Counted from the stretch's first letter, positions 23,315 through 34,483 are shown. The stretch: DNA of 64,000 nucleotides from Casuarina equisetifolia (GCA_028551475.1 CM052358.1:22966853-23030852), one strand, 5' to 3'. Program-made: numbers and translations. The notes: generated by a model from the letters alone, not told the origin.

Positions 23315-24218
23315 TGTTGGAAGAAGTCCCACATTGGACACAAAGACAAAAAGAAAGCAGCATATATAGGAGAGAACGATCCCTTCTTATGAGCCGATTT
23401 TAGGTGGGTGGGCCTCTCTTGTATATAAAACCCAACAAATTTTTTTTTTTTTTTAGATTGGCAATAAAAGACTATTTAGCATAAATTTATTGTATATTAC
23501 ATTCTTTAGACTTACATACATTCACTGCCAAATGTGAATAGCAGACAGTTCTTAACAATACAGACCACCCACTGCACCACTACCGAAAACAACATCAAAG
23601 CATACCTACAATAACGGGCAAATAGGATTTGGATGCCCAAACCTCCCGGCATTTCTGTTGAAGCTCAAGTGGGCCCAAGAATTACACACAAATAGAGGAC
23701 AAAAGTACAATACTTTTTATTTATACAACTACAAACTCTTTACAAGATAAATGATAAGAACACTTATCTTACTCTTTTACTGGATGCACATTCCTTCACC
23801 GAATCACGTAGAGTGTTACATGTCACGAGACGGCATCGCCGAACCTCGGGTTGGTTAGATGCTCTCTCCCAGCAGCTCCTTTGGACGCCTTCTCTAGACG
23901 CGCCTTCGCCTGATGCCCTATGGCACCCTCTATTGGCGCTCTCCTGACGCACTCTTGGCGCATCTTGGTGCGCCTATACTCGGCACTCCTCTTTTGGTTC
24001 TTTCTCTTAGCACCTTTCTTGGTGCCTCCATTGGCCACCCCCTCTTTGGGCACTTTCCTTGGTGCCTTTATCGGTGCTTTTGTTAGCACACCATTGTTGG
24101 GTTTTATATCTAAGAGAGGTCCACCCACCTAAAAACCGGTTCATAAGAGGGGATTGTTCTCTCTTATATATCCTGCTTTCCTTTTGTCTTTGTGCCCGAT
24201 GTGGGACTTCTTCCAACA
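23315..24218. mobile_element. 904-bp element with inverted mini-LTR-like arms and a captured poly(A) sequence
   Basis: Starts TGTTGG and ends CCAACA, with a 5-bp target duplication. Its ends are approximately 123-bp arms in opposite orientation: 23315-23437 and 24095-24218. Each arm is itself bounded by TGTTGG...CCCAACA and contains TATA-like runs, so each looks like a complete small LTR. Between them, next to the left arm, a 15-base T run (23440-23454) with TTTATT at 23486-23491 reads on the minus strand as AATAAA about 32 bases before a poly(A) tail. The other side (about 23870-24090) is a low-complexity tract with GGTGC/GGCGC spaced every 10-13 bases. No transposase or reverse transcriptase is present, so the element is non-autonomous. 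Confidence 0.72.
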
Positions 24219-24223
24219 AGTGG
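24219..24223. repeat. 5-bp target duplication (agtgg), right
   Basis: Partner of 23310-23314. Confidence 0.75.
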
Positions 24224-24740
24224 ACATCAACGTATCTGCCGGAGACTCGAAGCTCTCCCATAAACTTTCAGAACTTTCATCCACAAGCATGAAGTTGCAT
24301 GTGTCATTCAGTATACCATAGGCAACAAAACCCTTGGTGAATGGGGATTGCCTTGGCTCTTCATTCGGAGGATTGTTGAGTACAAGCCCACGTTCAGTAT
24401 TTAGCTTAACTGTGGATCCTCCTGATGCCGTATTACTCCCATTTAGATAACATACTATAGTTTTATCTGGTATTTTGTTGTAACAAATGGCAAGCAAGAA
24501 GTGATCCTTGCCGTCGTGTTGGTGAAACCCGAATGCAAAATCACCGGAATCTGAAAGCCAAGGAGCCCCAGCCTCATCTGCAGTGAGAGTCTCGCCCACA
24601 CTTACATTACAGTTGGATTGAGCAATAGCGAAGAAGTACAGCAGGAGGAGAAAGTACAAAAGGCGAGAAAGAGCGAAAGGCATTATGGAATTGTGTGATT
24701 CTTACAGTCTCACAAATGAAGATAACATGAGTAAGAACAC

Positions 24741-24945
24741 TGTCCAGTTTTGTGGTCAAACATGGGTTATATAATTTTTGGGGCTATTGTCCAGTCTTGT
24801 GATCAAATGTGGGTTATAAAGCATATGCTATGGGGGCTATTGTCCCGTTTTGTGGTCGAATCCGGGTTATAAAGCATACTTTATGGGGGGTATTGTCCAG
24901 TTGTGTGGTCAAATGTGAGTTATAAGGCATACTTTATGGGTTTGA
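24741..24945. repeat. about 53-bp tandem repeat, four copies, upstream of copy C
   Basis: Copies begin with tgtcc near 24741, 24788, 24841 and 24894. Each holds a TTTGTGGTCAAA-like run, GGGTTATA and TTTATGGGG. A single related unit sits upstream of copy B near 16955-17000, so the array expanded locally in copy C's upstream region. Any regulatory role is unknown. Confidence 0.85.
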
Positions 24946-25268
24946 ATTTGGGAATCAGTCTCTTCTGCGACACTGGGCAAAGGATTAGGCTTGCCTTCAC
25001 TTGTTGGCTAAAAGTAATCAGAAACTTGATGCATGCAAGATTTGATCCAATGCACATAAAATAAGACATGCGCCAGGGACAAATCGATGATGATATGCAG
25101 AGAAGCTTGGAAGGAAAGTTCTGTTTGAAAGGTTAACGTGAATCAAGCGGCAAACAGGAGTATGAGAAAAACTTGATACCAATTGTTGAAGCGCAAAGGA
25201 GGCCTTGATATAACCCTTATTGTTGTTAATATGGATCATGTAGCTACACATACAATAATCACAAATGA
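24946..25268. other. distal upstream region of copy C, no gene seen
   Basis: Matches 17600-17830 upstream of copy B. Chance frames only. Confidence 0.5.
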
Positions 25269-25273
25269 ATATT

Positions 25274-25779
25274 TGTTAGGTTAATGCATTTTTCTGTGAA
25301 AATTCCAGGATATCCCGGCAAGCCGTTGACAGCGGAGAAAGTCTTGGACCGAACCTGTTCAAGCCTGGAGAGAAGTCTCGAAGCACGTAGAAAAACAAAG
25401 ACGGTGCCCGCAACTTCAAGAGTACTCCGGCAAAAGTATTATGTAGCCGGTTAGTGAAATCTAGAAAAATGTAGTCGGCAAGTCGGTTTGGTGTTGAAAA
25501 GTCCTAAAAGTAGGCATCGTGGGTTAAGGAGGCTGGTTAATAAGTCTATACAAGGACTAGAGGCTTTCATGTAATTTTGCAACAAATTACCAATAAAAAC
25601 ACTTCCTTTCCCTTTTCTTTCAAATTACTTTGGAGACTGAGGACTCTTTTTATTTTCTTTTTCCTTTTCATTTTCTTATTATCTTGGAGATAAGATCTTT
25701 CTTCCTTTCTCTCTCTCTCTTAACATACCAACAATTCTTTTTTGTTGCTATCCAATTTTTCTTTCGTCAAAAACCAACA
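25274..25779. mobile_element. probable solo LTR, 506 bp
   Basis: Begins TGTTAGG, ends AACCAACA, and is flanked by atatt on both sides (25269-25273 and 25780-25784). The end region is pyrimidine-rich with a CT repeat near 25710-25722. No internal retroelement domains adjoin it, and no primer-binding-like sequence follows its end, so a solo LTR fits better than an intact element. Identification rests on the termini and target duplication. Confidence 0.55.
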
Positions 25780-25784
25780 ATATT

Positions 25785-26480
25785 GAAGATTTTATGAGGT
25801 CTGACACCTAGCTTGACGCGGATTTTTAGGTCCTCTGCCAGTCATCTCTAGTGGTCCGGGGAACGAACCTCCACCCGCTTGTCACCGTCCTTGGCGGTTC
25901 TGACCAATTCATCAGCTATTTTTTCCGACGTGACTAGGTCCTTCGTTCGTTGGCCCCCTACAACATACCTGCTTGATTTGTGGCATAAGGCTTGGCTTGG
26001 TTCACGAAACCGGTTCAGCTCTGTGACCTATCAAACCGTCCAGCTTGGACACTGTCGCCACCCTCGTGTCGTCTGGTGGCAAGAACTTGGAAAACTCCTC
26101 GCCTGACTTGGTGATTGCTCTGGATTTGTTCTCCCATGGCAGTTCAGTCTAAGGGCCTTCAGTTTCTCGCCTTCGATCTCTGTCCTCTCTCTCCAGGTAG
26201 AAAGCATATCATATCTGCTTTAGGCCTTAGATCAGAGCTTAAGCAACCTTTTTTTGGTCCCAAGGTTGGCTCTGATGCTCGTACTTCTGTTCGTCACCAA
26301 ATGGCAAGCGGATTCTCCTGGCCTCCAAACCCCTGTGAACGGAGAACGTTTGGTGTGCTTGAATATATGGAGGGAAGATTGGACATTTCCAGGAGCTTTC
26401 TTTCGCACCCTTAGCCGGAGAAAACGGTTACAAATAGACGATTTTATTGGGCTTCTGTCATGTCCTGCGGGTTTAGGCCC
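25785..26480 (+). repeat. duplicated segment of unknown origin, shared with 49913-50490
   Basis: Shares 'accggttcagct', 'agtctaagggccttcag', 'cttagatcagagctt' and 'gttggctctgatgctc' in order with 49965-50260. Reading frames differ between the copies, so no product is proposed, though the GC level is higher than in neighbouring DNA. It leads directly into Transposase_24-like tail sequence in both copies. Confidence 0.5.
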
Positions 26481-26489
26481 GTGATAGAA

Positions 26490-26710
26490 GCTTGGTGAGA
26501 TGAAGCAAACGCTCTGTAAGGAAAGCGCAACATAGAGTCAAATATAGGCACAACTGTTGGCAGAGAGTGCAACGCGTACTGAGAAGGAGCACTGCTTACA
26601 AGCAAAAGTGTGGTAAGGATAACTTTATGGTTTCCATTGATGGCATGAAATCTCAAGCCCCTTCTAGCTGTAAAAGTTCTAAGGTTAATTTTTTTTAATG
26701 GCTTTTTTTG
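26490..26710 (+). pseudogene. Transposase_24-like C-terminal remnant, second copy
   Basis: Aligns with 8070-8320: the frame starting KLGEMKQ matches KLGKMKQ and is followed by a KESAT/AESAT alanine-rich coiled coil with stops. It lies at the head of lectin kinase unit G. Confidence 0.45.
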
Positions 26711-27321
26711 AAAGGAAAATTAAGATAATACAAGTTATTGATGATCGAAATACAATATACATTTTCGTTTCGGCATGTGCTGCTTAAACCTTGGATAGGT
26801 GATTGTCCTCAGATTGATTTACTAAAAAGGTTTGAATAGAGGCAAGCTGTGTAATACTCTAATTTAATGTAAAAGAAGTACACGAGGCCTAGTGTTAGGG
26901 AATAACATTTTCTTCATTCATTTCATAGATGTGACAGAATCACCTTTTATACCATAAGCTTATAAAAATATAGATTTTCTTCTCCTACATTGTCCTTAAT
27001 TAGTTTCCATGTTTGTATGTTCACATTTCTGCACATAAGGAGTTTTTGAAAGAAAATGCTCTTAGGAGTAACTTTACATAATAATGGAAGGAGCTACTTT
27101 TTGCATAAGGGCTTTGAAGGTTTTGTGATTTTTTGACAAATTACTTTTTAATTAAGTTACTTCAATTGAATATTGGAACATTCTTCATACAAAGGTTTCA
27201 TTTTTTTTTTTCCATTATCAATTAAGTCCTCTAATTGGCTTACAATTTGAAGCAAGTAGAATGTTTTTATTCAAGTGAACAATTATAGTTTACGTCCACC
27301 TTAAACATTAACTCTCATCAA
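26711..27321. other. duplicated intergenic sequence (unit G), no gene seen
   Basis: Diverged copy of 8346-8960. It ends abruptly near 27300 where kinase sequence begins, so the region downstream of the kinase gene is missing in this unit. Confidence 0.5.
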
Positions 27322-28065
27322 CTTTGATTCATCTCTAAAAGCTTAGCTAATCCAAAGTCAGAAATTCAAGCATTGTGAGACTCATCAAAAGGATATTTTA
27401 TGACTTTATATCACAATGGATAATCTGAGTGTGGCATTCTTCGTACAGGTAAAGCAGTCCTTTTGCAACCCCGAATTCGATGTTAGTCCTACGACTCCAA
27501 CTGGGTTTGAATTCCCCACACAGAAAGGAAGCCAAACTACCGTTGCTCAAGTACTCATACACTAGCACTCAATGCTGTCCCTCGGTGCAGTAACCAAGCA
27601 GCCGGACCAGATTCTTGTGATGGGTTTTGCCGATCACATTCACTTCAGTCTTGAATTCCTTGTCGCTGTCCTCAGACACTTTGTCTAAGTTTTTGACAAC
27701 AATCTGAAAGTTTTCAACTTCCCCTTTGTAAACTATTCCACAGGATCCTCTTCCTAGTTATTTGTCGAACCCATTTGTGGCCTCCGCGAGCTCTTTGCAG
27801 GTAATTTGGCGCAATTTTCCTTCAGCAATACCTTTCTCTTGTTGACTTCTTTTGATCTTCTTTTGGAGCAGAAGCTTAGTGGGCATTCACTGTTAATGAT
27901 AGCGATTCTTGCCGTCAAATTGGTGAAACCCAAATGCAAAATCACCATATCCGGACAGCCAAGAAGCACTGGCCTCATCTGCAGTCAGAGTCTCGCCCAC
28001 GCTTACATTACGGTTAGATTTGGCAATGGTGAAGAAAGACAGCAAGAAGGGAAAGAAGATGAAGC
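27322..28065 (-). pseudogene. LECRK-like copy G: lectin N-terminus fused to kinase by deletion
   Basis: The N-terminal part (about 28065-27900) encodes the signal-peptide end and RNVSVGETLTADEA, continuing to FAFGFHQ. Within about 30 bases the sequence then becomes the juxtamembrane stretch (QKKIKRSQQ) and the kinase: [28 protein letters not shown] and HCDIK. Most of the B-lectin domain and all of the EGF, PAN and transmembrane parts are therefore deleted. The copy stops near 27322, just after the catalytic loop, losing DFG, APE and the C-lobe. Stops and a frame change are also present. Confidence 0.8.
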
Positions 28066-28499
28066 GAACATATGGCCTTATGGGAATGGTGTGTATTCCT
28101 ACAGTCTCACGATGAAGATAACGCGTGAAAGAACTATATACACAGCTGGATTAGTTCTAAAAGCGAAGCATATACTAGAAATTTCTGGGGTCATTGTGTA
28201 GTATCTATTTTGCGACTACAGGGAAAAAGTATTCAATTATGCAGGACTTTGAGCAATGTACTTTCACGCAGCCATAAAAAAATCGATGTTGTTTTGCACG
28301 AAATATGAAGCAAAGTTCTGTTGGGAAGCTTAAAGTGAATCACGGGTAAATACGAGAAACGTTTTGGTAGAAAAGTCAGCCGCTCTGACTTACCAAAGCC
28401 AGTCTGCAAGTCCAATGCTTAGTAAGGAATATGATAAGCAAGCACTAATGTTTTCTTGTATTACTTTAAAACCTATAAGGCCATTTTATTTGTTACTAT

Positions 28500-28504
28500 A
28501 AATA
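28500..28504. repeat. copia target-site duplication (aaata), left
   Basis: Repeated at 34718-34722. Joining the flanks gives ...actataaatattctaggc, which aligns with the continuous sequence at 47650-47670. Confidence 0.9.
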
Positions 28505-28738
28505 TGTTGAGTTTATATTTGGGCCATATAAACGGCCTAATCCCTTTTTTCTTTTAGGTGCTGGGTTTGAGCCTATCCAACCTGGCCCAATGGCACAACT
28601 CATTTATGCGTCGTATCTTCAACCTATTTCTATCAGAATAGGTTGATTTTTTCTCTTTAATCAAGTTAATCAAGTTTTAGAGAGATTTTTGTGTCCGTCT
28701 TTGATTTCAGTATTCTTAGAGGTTTTCTATTTCTTAGA
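28505..28738 (+). repeat. copia 5' LTR
   Basis: Starts TGTTGAG and ends TTCTTAGA, matching 34484-34717. Contains a TATAAAC run near 28527 and a palindrome AACCTATT...AATAGGTT near 28620-28645. The terminal GA instead of CA is shared by both LTRs. Confidence 0.93.
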
Positions 28739-28751
28739 TGGTACCGGAGCC
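28739..28751 (+). other. copia primer-binding site
   Basis: TGGTACCGGAGCC directly after the 5' LTR, close to the initiator tRNA-Met complement TGGTATCAGAGC used by most copia elements. Confidence 0.75.
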
Positions 28752-29960
28752 TTCCTAAGCCTCTCTCTCTTTTTTCATCCTTTTTTTTTGTTCTCTACCC
28801 TGTTTAAAGCCAAAATAGGATTTTTTTTCGGTCTTGATTACTTGATTCAAAGCCAATTTTCCTTTAAATCAACTTCTTTTTGGTTCTTTTTGGTTCTTTT
28901 TGGCTGATTTTTGACAATTTATTTTGATTTCTAACAATTTTTTGGTCTTTCCGTCTTCTGCTGTGACCATCAATCGAAATCATAGTCGTTGTTCAAAACA
29001 ATGTATTTTGATTTAAGGTTTGGGTTTACTTCCCTAAAATGCACAGTTTTGACCTAGGGCTAGGGTTTCTTTTGACCCTTTCTAAACGCACCGTTTTATC
29101 CTCCTAAATGGCATGTTTTGTCTTAGGGTTAGGGTTTCCTCCTTTCCCTCCTTAATGCACCATTTCATTTAAATGGTTAAGTGCGCCGTTTCACTAAACG
29201 GTGCCGCGCAACGTTTTGGTTTAGGGTTACAGTTTATTCACCCATTCCCTAAACACACCGTTTCCCTATGTGGCTCTATGCACCATTTCACTAAATGGTT
29301 AAGCACACCATTTTGGTTTAGGGTTAGGGTTTCTTTGCCCCTCACCTAAACGCCTATTTTCCCCTGTGGCTCTATGCACCATTTTGACTTTGTCCCGATG
29401 CGCACCGTTTCATTACATTAGCGCGAACTGTTTTATTAAACAGTTTAAACACACCGTTTTTCCTCTAGTTCGAGCTCCTATTTGGATCGTGAATTTGAGT
29501 CTATTTCCCGGATCCCTACCCGATTCAGTGACCCGAGTCGCATATTCACAGCCGCCGCTTCCAACTGCCAACGCCACTTGTTTGTCGTTGATCCAGCTGT
29601 TTTTGCTGCCGCCGCTGTCATTGCTTCTTGGCTGCCACTTTCAACTACTGCCACCATTTTTGTCGCACCTTCTCAATTGTTGCTCTCTGCCATTATCGTT
29701 GATCATCTATCACCATTTGTGGCCATTTTCACCATAGTTTCTTTTCGGCCGACGTCCACCACCGCCAGATATTTTTTTGGCTATTTTTTGCTGCCGTTTG
29801 CACCACTACATGTTTTTGCAGCCATGAGCTGTAAATTAGAGAGTTCCAAGCATGGACATTCAGTTGAAACACCAAATCTCCTTCACCTTGCTACTAGCGA
29901 TGTCTTTATTGCCATTTTGGTTCCCTAACTTCTCACGGGATCTTTGGATTATTTCCACTA
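28752..29960 (+). other. long copia leader with repeated telomere-like motifs
   Basis: No recognised gag here. 29010-29470 is a degenerate array of TTTAGGGTTAGGGTTT-type runs alternating with CACCGTTT / AAACGGT modules. 29480-29930 has higher GC and a long open frame, but its composition is low-complexity and it matches no family I know. Confidence 0.6.
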
Positions 29961-29968
29961 GAAGCGCA

Positions 29969-32900
29969 AGATGCTCATCACCCTTGGCTCTAGAGATAAA
30001 CTTGCTTTCTTGAATGGTAAGCTACCCAAGCCTACCGATAATGACCCCCGGGCTACTCTTTAGGATAAATGCAACCTGATTGTGCTATCTTGGTTTATGC
30101 ACTCGTTTTCTCTTGAGATTGCAAACTTGATTTCTATGCATCCTACTACTAGTGCTGCTTGGAAGATGTTGGAGACACGTTATTCTAAAATTACAAGGAT
30201 TCGTTATTCTAGAACAATGAATCAGTGAAGTCAAGCAACAACCAAATGAACCTGTCACCACATACTTTTCTCGCCTTGGTGATCTTTGGGTTGAACTAGA
30301 TAAGTGTCTCTTGACGATCAAATGCAAATGTACAAAATGCACTTGTGATTTTTTGGCATTATTGATTGCCGAGCAAGTATCTATATGGTGGTTCACTTTC
30401 TTTTAGGTCTTCAGCTTGTCTATACTATTATGTGCAGTAACGTCACTTCTCGTACTACTATGCCATCTCTGGATAAGGTTTTTTTGCTAATCACTAATGA
30501 AGAACATCAATGTAACTTGCACGTTGATAATGGCAAACTTATCTGCCTTTATAGTACAAACACCTATATCACTTGGAAGGGGGTTTGGAACTAGTCGACC
30601 TAATAGTCGTTCTTCTATAATTGGTAATTCGTGATTTTCCTCTAGTGCTGGATCTGGCCAAGGGGGTCCAAGTTATTTTTTTGTGATCATTGTCAGTGTT
30701 CGGGTCACAATAAGGATAGATGTCATCAGTTGGTTGGACATCGTAATCATCCTAGAAATCCAAAGAAGAAAGGCAACAACAGTAATTTAGCACATGCAAT
30801 AAGTACTGATTCTAGAGAGCAATCCTCACCTATTGTTAGTAATACTACCCTAGTGTAGCACGTTACTCCTTCTAGCCAGACTCTCACACCTGAGCAGTAT
30901 CAACAGGTTATTTATTTCCTTAGCCGCTTTGGGCCTACTAAGCCCATGGTGAATTTCGTAGGTATTGTTTCTTCCTTATAAACTTCATTTTTATCTAATT
31001 GTTTAATTGACTTAGGGGCAAGTGACCACATTACGTGTGACCTCCATGCATGGATAACATTAGGTCTTACGCATCCAACCCTATTTGGATCAAATTGCCA
31101 GATAATAGTAATGTGGCAGTCACCTACATTAGGACTGTCCGTATTTCTCCTTTTGTCATACTTTATGACGTTTTATATGTGCCTACCTTTAGATGCAAGC
31201 TTTTATCTGTTGTCAAATTTACTTCTAATAGTTCTTGTTAGGTCATTTTTTACCTTCATTTTTGTTTCTTTCAGAACCGTATGACTAGGACGGTACTAGG
31301 ATTGGGTAGGGCTAAACGTCGTCTATATCATCTAGTATCTCCAACGGCTGGCATAACGGATATCTTTTCCACATTTGTTAAATCTTTTGACTTTAATGCT
31401 CCTAAGAGGGCTAATGTTTGTAGTAATACTATGTTTAAGAATAATATTTTGAGTAATAAACAAACATTATGACATTGTCATTTTGGTCATTCTTCTTATT
31501 ATGCTTCTCATGAAGTTTTTTGTCTAGTTTGTCCTTTAGCGAAACAGATGCATCTTCCCTTTACTTCTCGCACTTCAAACACAAAGTCTATCTTTGAGTT
31601 GGTCCATATTGACATATGGGGTCCACATAGGCACCCCAATTGTGATGGTTCGCGTTATTTTCTTACCATTGTTGATGATTTCTCATGTGGTACTTGGGTG
31701 TATCTCATGAGATCTAATGGTCAAGCTTTACATTTTTTGCGTTCATTTTTTCTTATGGTAGAAACTTGGTTTCACACTTACATTTGTAGATTACGCTTTA
31801 ACAATAACTCTGAGTTTTTTAGCCATGAGTGTGTCTCTTTCCTCTAGCTTCGTGGAGTTCACCATGAAAGCTCATATGTTCATACACCCCAACAAAATGG
31901 GGTAGTTGAACATAAACATCAACACATCCTTGATGTTGTGCCACCTTACGTTTTTAGGCTGACTTTCCTGATCGTTTGGGGAAAGTGTGTCTTGACTGCT
32001 ACTCACATTATCAATCGTCTTCCTTCTCCAGTCATCAATGGGAAAACTCCTTTTTCCATTCTCTTTGGTAAAGCATCATGTGTCTCATACCTCAAGGTTT
32101 TTAGGTGCTTATGTTATGTTACAATCATTCCACGTGGGGACAAATTTGCACCCCATGCTTGCCTTTGCATTTTTACAAGATACCCTTTTTCACAGAAGGG
32201 CTATTGTGTTTTTTAGCTTACCATCCGCACCTTTCTATTGCCCATGATGTCATGTTTCATGAGTCAGTTTTTCCCTTTGCTCAGTCTCAGTCACCCTCAT
32301 TTATTCCTTCACCTAATATTGACTCTTCTTTTGTTGCTTTGGATCTTGATCCCTATCTTGTTTCATGCGACACCAATTTTCCTCCTTCTTCAATGCTTGT
32401 TGTTGCACTTTTGGATTCACCCACTGTGGAGTCACTCACTACGGAGTCACCCACTACGGCGTCGCCCACTCCGATGTCACCCACTGTGGCATCGCCCACT
32501 CAGACGTCACCCATTACAGTGTCATCCACTATAGTGTTACCCACTGTGGCGTCACCTTCTACGGCGTCACCCACTGTGACATTGCCCATTATGGCATCGC
32601 CCTCTATGGGATTGCCCCCTGTGGTGTCACCCCCATAGCATAATCCACTGAGGTGTCACCCACTATGGCGTCAAATCTTGTAGACTTATCTTTTCTAGTG
32701 TTGCCTGTTGTTCCTAATTTGCCTATCCGATATTCTCAACATGCATCCAAACCACCCATTTAGACCCAAGATTATCATTGTAACTTTGTCGTCTCCTTTC
32801 CTAATGGATCTCATTTCATGAGTCCTCATGACGTTCCATATTCCATTTTTCACTTTGTGACTCTTGGTAATCTATCTCCTATACATCGCACATTTATTGC

Positions 32901-34476
32901 TTCCATATCTACCATTCTGAAGCTGTCAAGGATCCCAAGTAGGTGGATGCTATGTCTCGTGAATTTCATGCATTACAGGCAAATTATACATGGCAATTAG
33001 TTGACTTGCCCCCAGGTCGTAAGGCGATTGGATGTAAGTGGGTTTATAAGATAAAGTATCGTGTAGACGGTTCCATTGAGCATTATAAAGCTCGACTTGT
33101 AGCTAGGGGCTTCATTTAGCATTATGGCATTGATTATGAGGAGACTTTCTCTCCTATGGCTAAGATGGTGACTGTTAGATGTGTTATGGCCATGGCTTCC
33201 ATGTTTCATTGGCCGCTTCACCAGATGGATGTTCATAATGTTTTCCTTTATGGTGATTTGTATGAAGAGGTATACATGTTTTTATCCCCCAGGATTCGGC
33301 ATTCCTCCACAAGTCTGCCGAAAGTTTGTCGCTTTTTTAAGTCCATTTATGGATTGAAGCAAACATCTCGACAGTAGTATGTCAAATTTACTTTTTCTCT
33401 TCTTGATATCAGTTTTAAGCAATTTTGGCATGATTACACACTATTTACACTTCGGCGTGGTTTTACTGTCATTGATGTTTTACTTTATGTTAACAATATA
33501 CTTATCACTGGTAATAGTAAGGCTGCCATCGCCCAAGTCAAGGTTTCATCTTAGCTCTCAATTTCATATGAAAGATTTAGGATAAGCTAAATTCTTTCTT
33601 AGGATCGAAATTGCTTGTTCAACACGTGGTATTTGCCTTAGCTAGTGCAAATACGCATTGGAGTTAGTTTCTGAAGCTGACCTCTCTGGTGCACGCCTAT
33701 GTAAGATTCCCATGGATCAGAATTTGAAGCATACCTTTTTGGACTATAATGCCAATGCTCCAGTTTCGATTTATGATCCTCCTTTAGCTGACCCTACTCC
33801 TTATTAGCGGCTTCTTCGGCGATTGATCTATCTTACACATACTCGACTTGTTATTAACTATCCAATTCATATACTCAGTCAATTCATGCATTCTCCCAAA
33901 GCCTTTCACATGGATATGGCTTTAAAGGTTGTTAAGTACTTGAAGGGCACTCCCGGCTTAGGGTTATTCATGTTCTCCACCAAGGATTTTCAATTGATTG
34001 GTTTTTGTGACTTTGATTAGGCGGTTTGTTCCATGACTCGCCGTTCTCTCACAGGTTTTTATGTTAAGCTAGGAAGTTCTTTGATCTCTTGGAAGAGCAA
34101 GAAACAAAACATGGTTTCTCGATCTTCATCTGAGGCTGAATATCGTGCTATAGCGACTATGGTTTGCAAGATTGTTTGGTTATTTAGGCTTCTTGGTGAC
34201 TTATGGGTGATTTTTCCTCGACCTATCTCTTTATATTGTGACAATGAAGCTGCTATCCACATTGCCACTAATCCTATCTTCTATGAATGTACCAAACACA
34301 TTGAGATTGACTGTCATTTCATCTGTGAGAAGCAGTAGAGGGGTTTGATTCAGACATGTAGCATTCGCACTCATGAGCAACTGGTAAATTTGTTAATTAA
34401 AGCTTTATGTAGTAGACAACATAATTATCTTCTTCGCAAGCTTGGTGTATTTGACTTGTACAAATCACCAACTTAA
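29969..34476 (+). pseudogene. copia gag-pol polyprotein, heavily interrupted
   Basis: Gag begins near 29969 (RDKLAFLNGKLPKP, then SWFMHSFSLEIA), with a CCHC knuckle at 30678-30730 (CDHCQCSGHNKDRC). The protease is altered from DSGAS to DLGASDHIT near 31010. Pre-integrase HCHFGH near 31470; integrase ELVHIDIWGP, DGSRYFLTIVDDFS and PQQNGVVEHK (31590-31920). Reverse transcriptase: [23 protein letters not shown] and HQMDVHNVFLYGDL (33040-33260). RNase H: SKKQNMVSRSSSEAEYRA and IEIDCHF (34110-34320). The end KLGVFDLYKSPT stops at 34474-34476. Numerous stops and frameshifts rule out a product. Confidence 0.9.
32405..32690 (+). repeat. 15-bp coding minisatellite in the copia integrase-RT spacer
   Basis: About 17 tandem units of roughly cccactnnggngtca, giving a repeated SPTxx pentapeptide in one frame (32105-32638). 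The other two frames stay open only because of the repeat. Confidence 0.85.
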
Positions 34477-34483
34477 GGGGGGA
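34475..34483 (+). other. copia polypurine tract
   Basis: AAGGGGGGA immediately before the 3' LTR; expected plus-strand primer. Confidence 0.8.

Larger units (their letters stand above)
21440..24683 (-). pseudogene. LECRK-like lectin receptor kinase, copy C, split by an inserted element
   Basis: Start MPFALSRL at 24683 with a signal peptide and B-lectin domain open to about 24224, where a 904-bp element (23315-24218) interrupts it. The gene resumes at 23309 with the second half of the lectin part, the EGF and PAN regions and the transmembrane segment (about 22460-22350). The kinase follows to a stop at 21440. Several frame changes occur (near 23170, 22860, 22640, 22250 and 22030), and the kinase loop and lysine region are degraded. 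Removing the insertion would not restore an open gene. Confidence 0.85.

Noticed and set aside
24740..24945. Possible CRISPR-like array
   Set aside because: Only four imperfect units with no unique spacers between them; a simple tandem repeat in a plant genome.
29482..29928. 148-codon open frame upstream of copia gag
   Set aside because: Low-complexity Ala/Ser-rich translation inside the LTR leader, with no known gag motif; real gag similarity begins at about 29969.
32238..32643. Repetitive His/Arg/Leu-rich or Gly/Val/Thr-rich open frames
   Set aside because: Out-of-frame readings of the 15-bp minisatellite; only the SPTxx frame continues the copia polyprotein.
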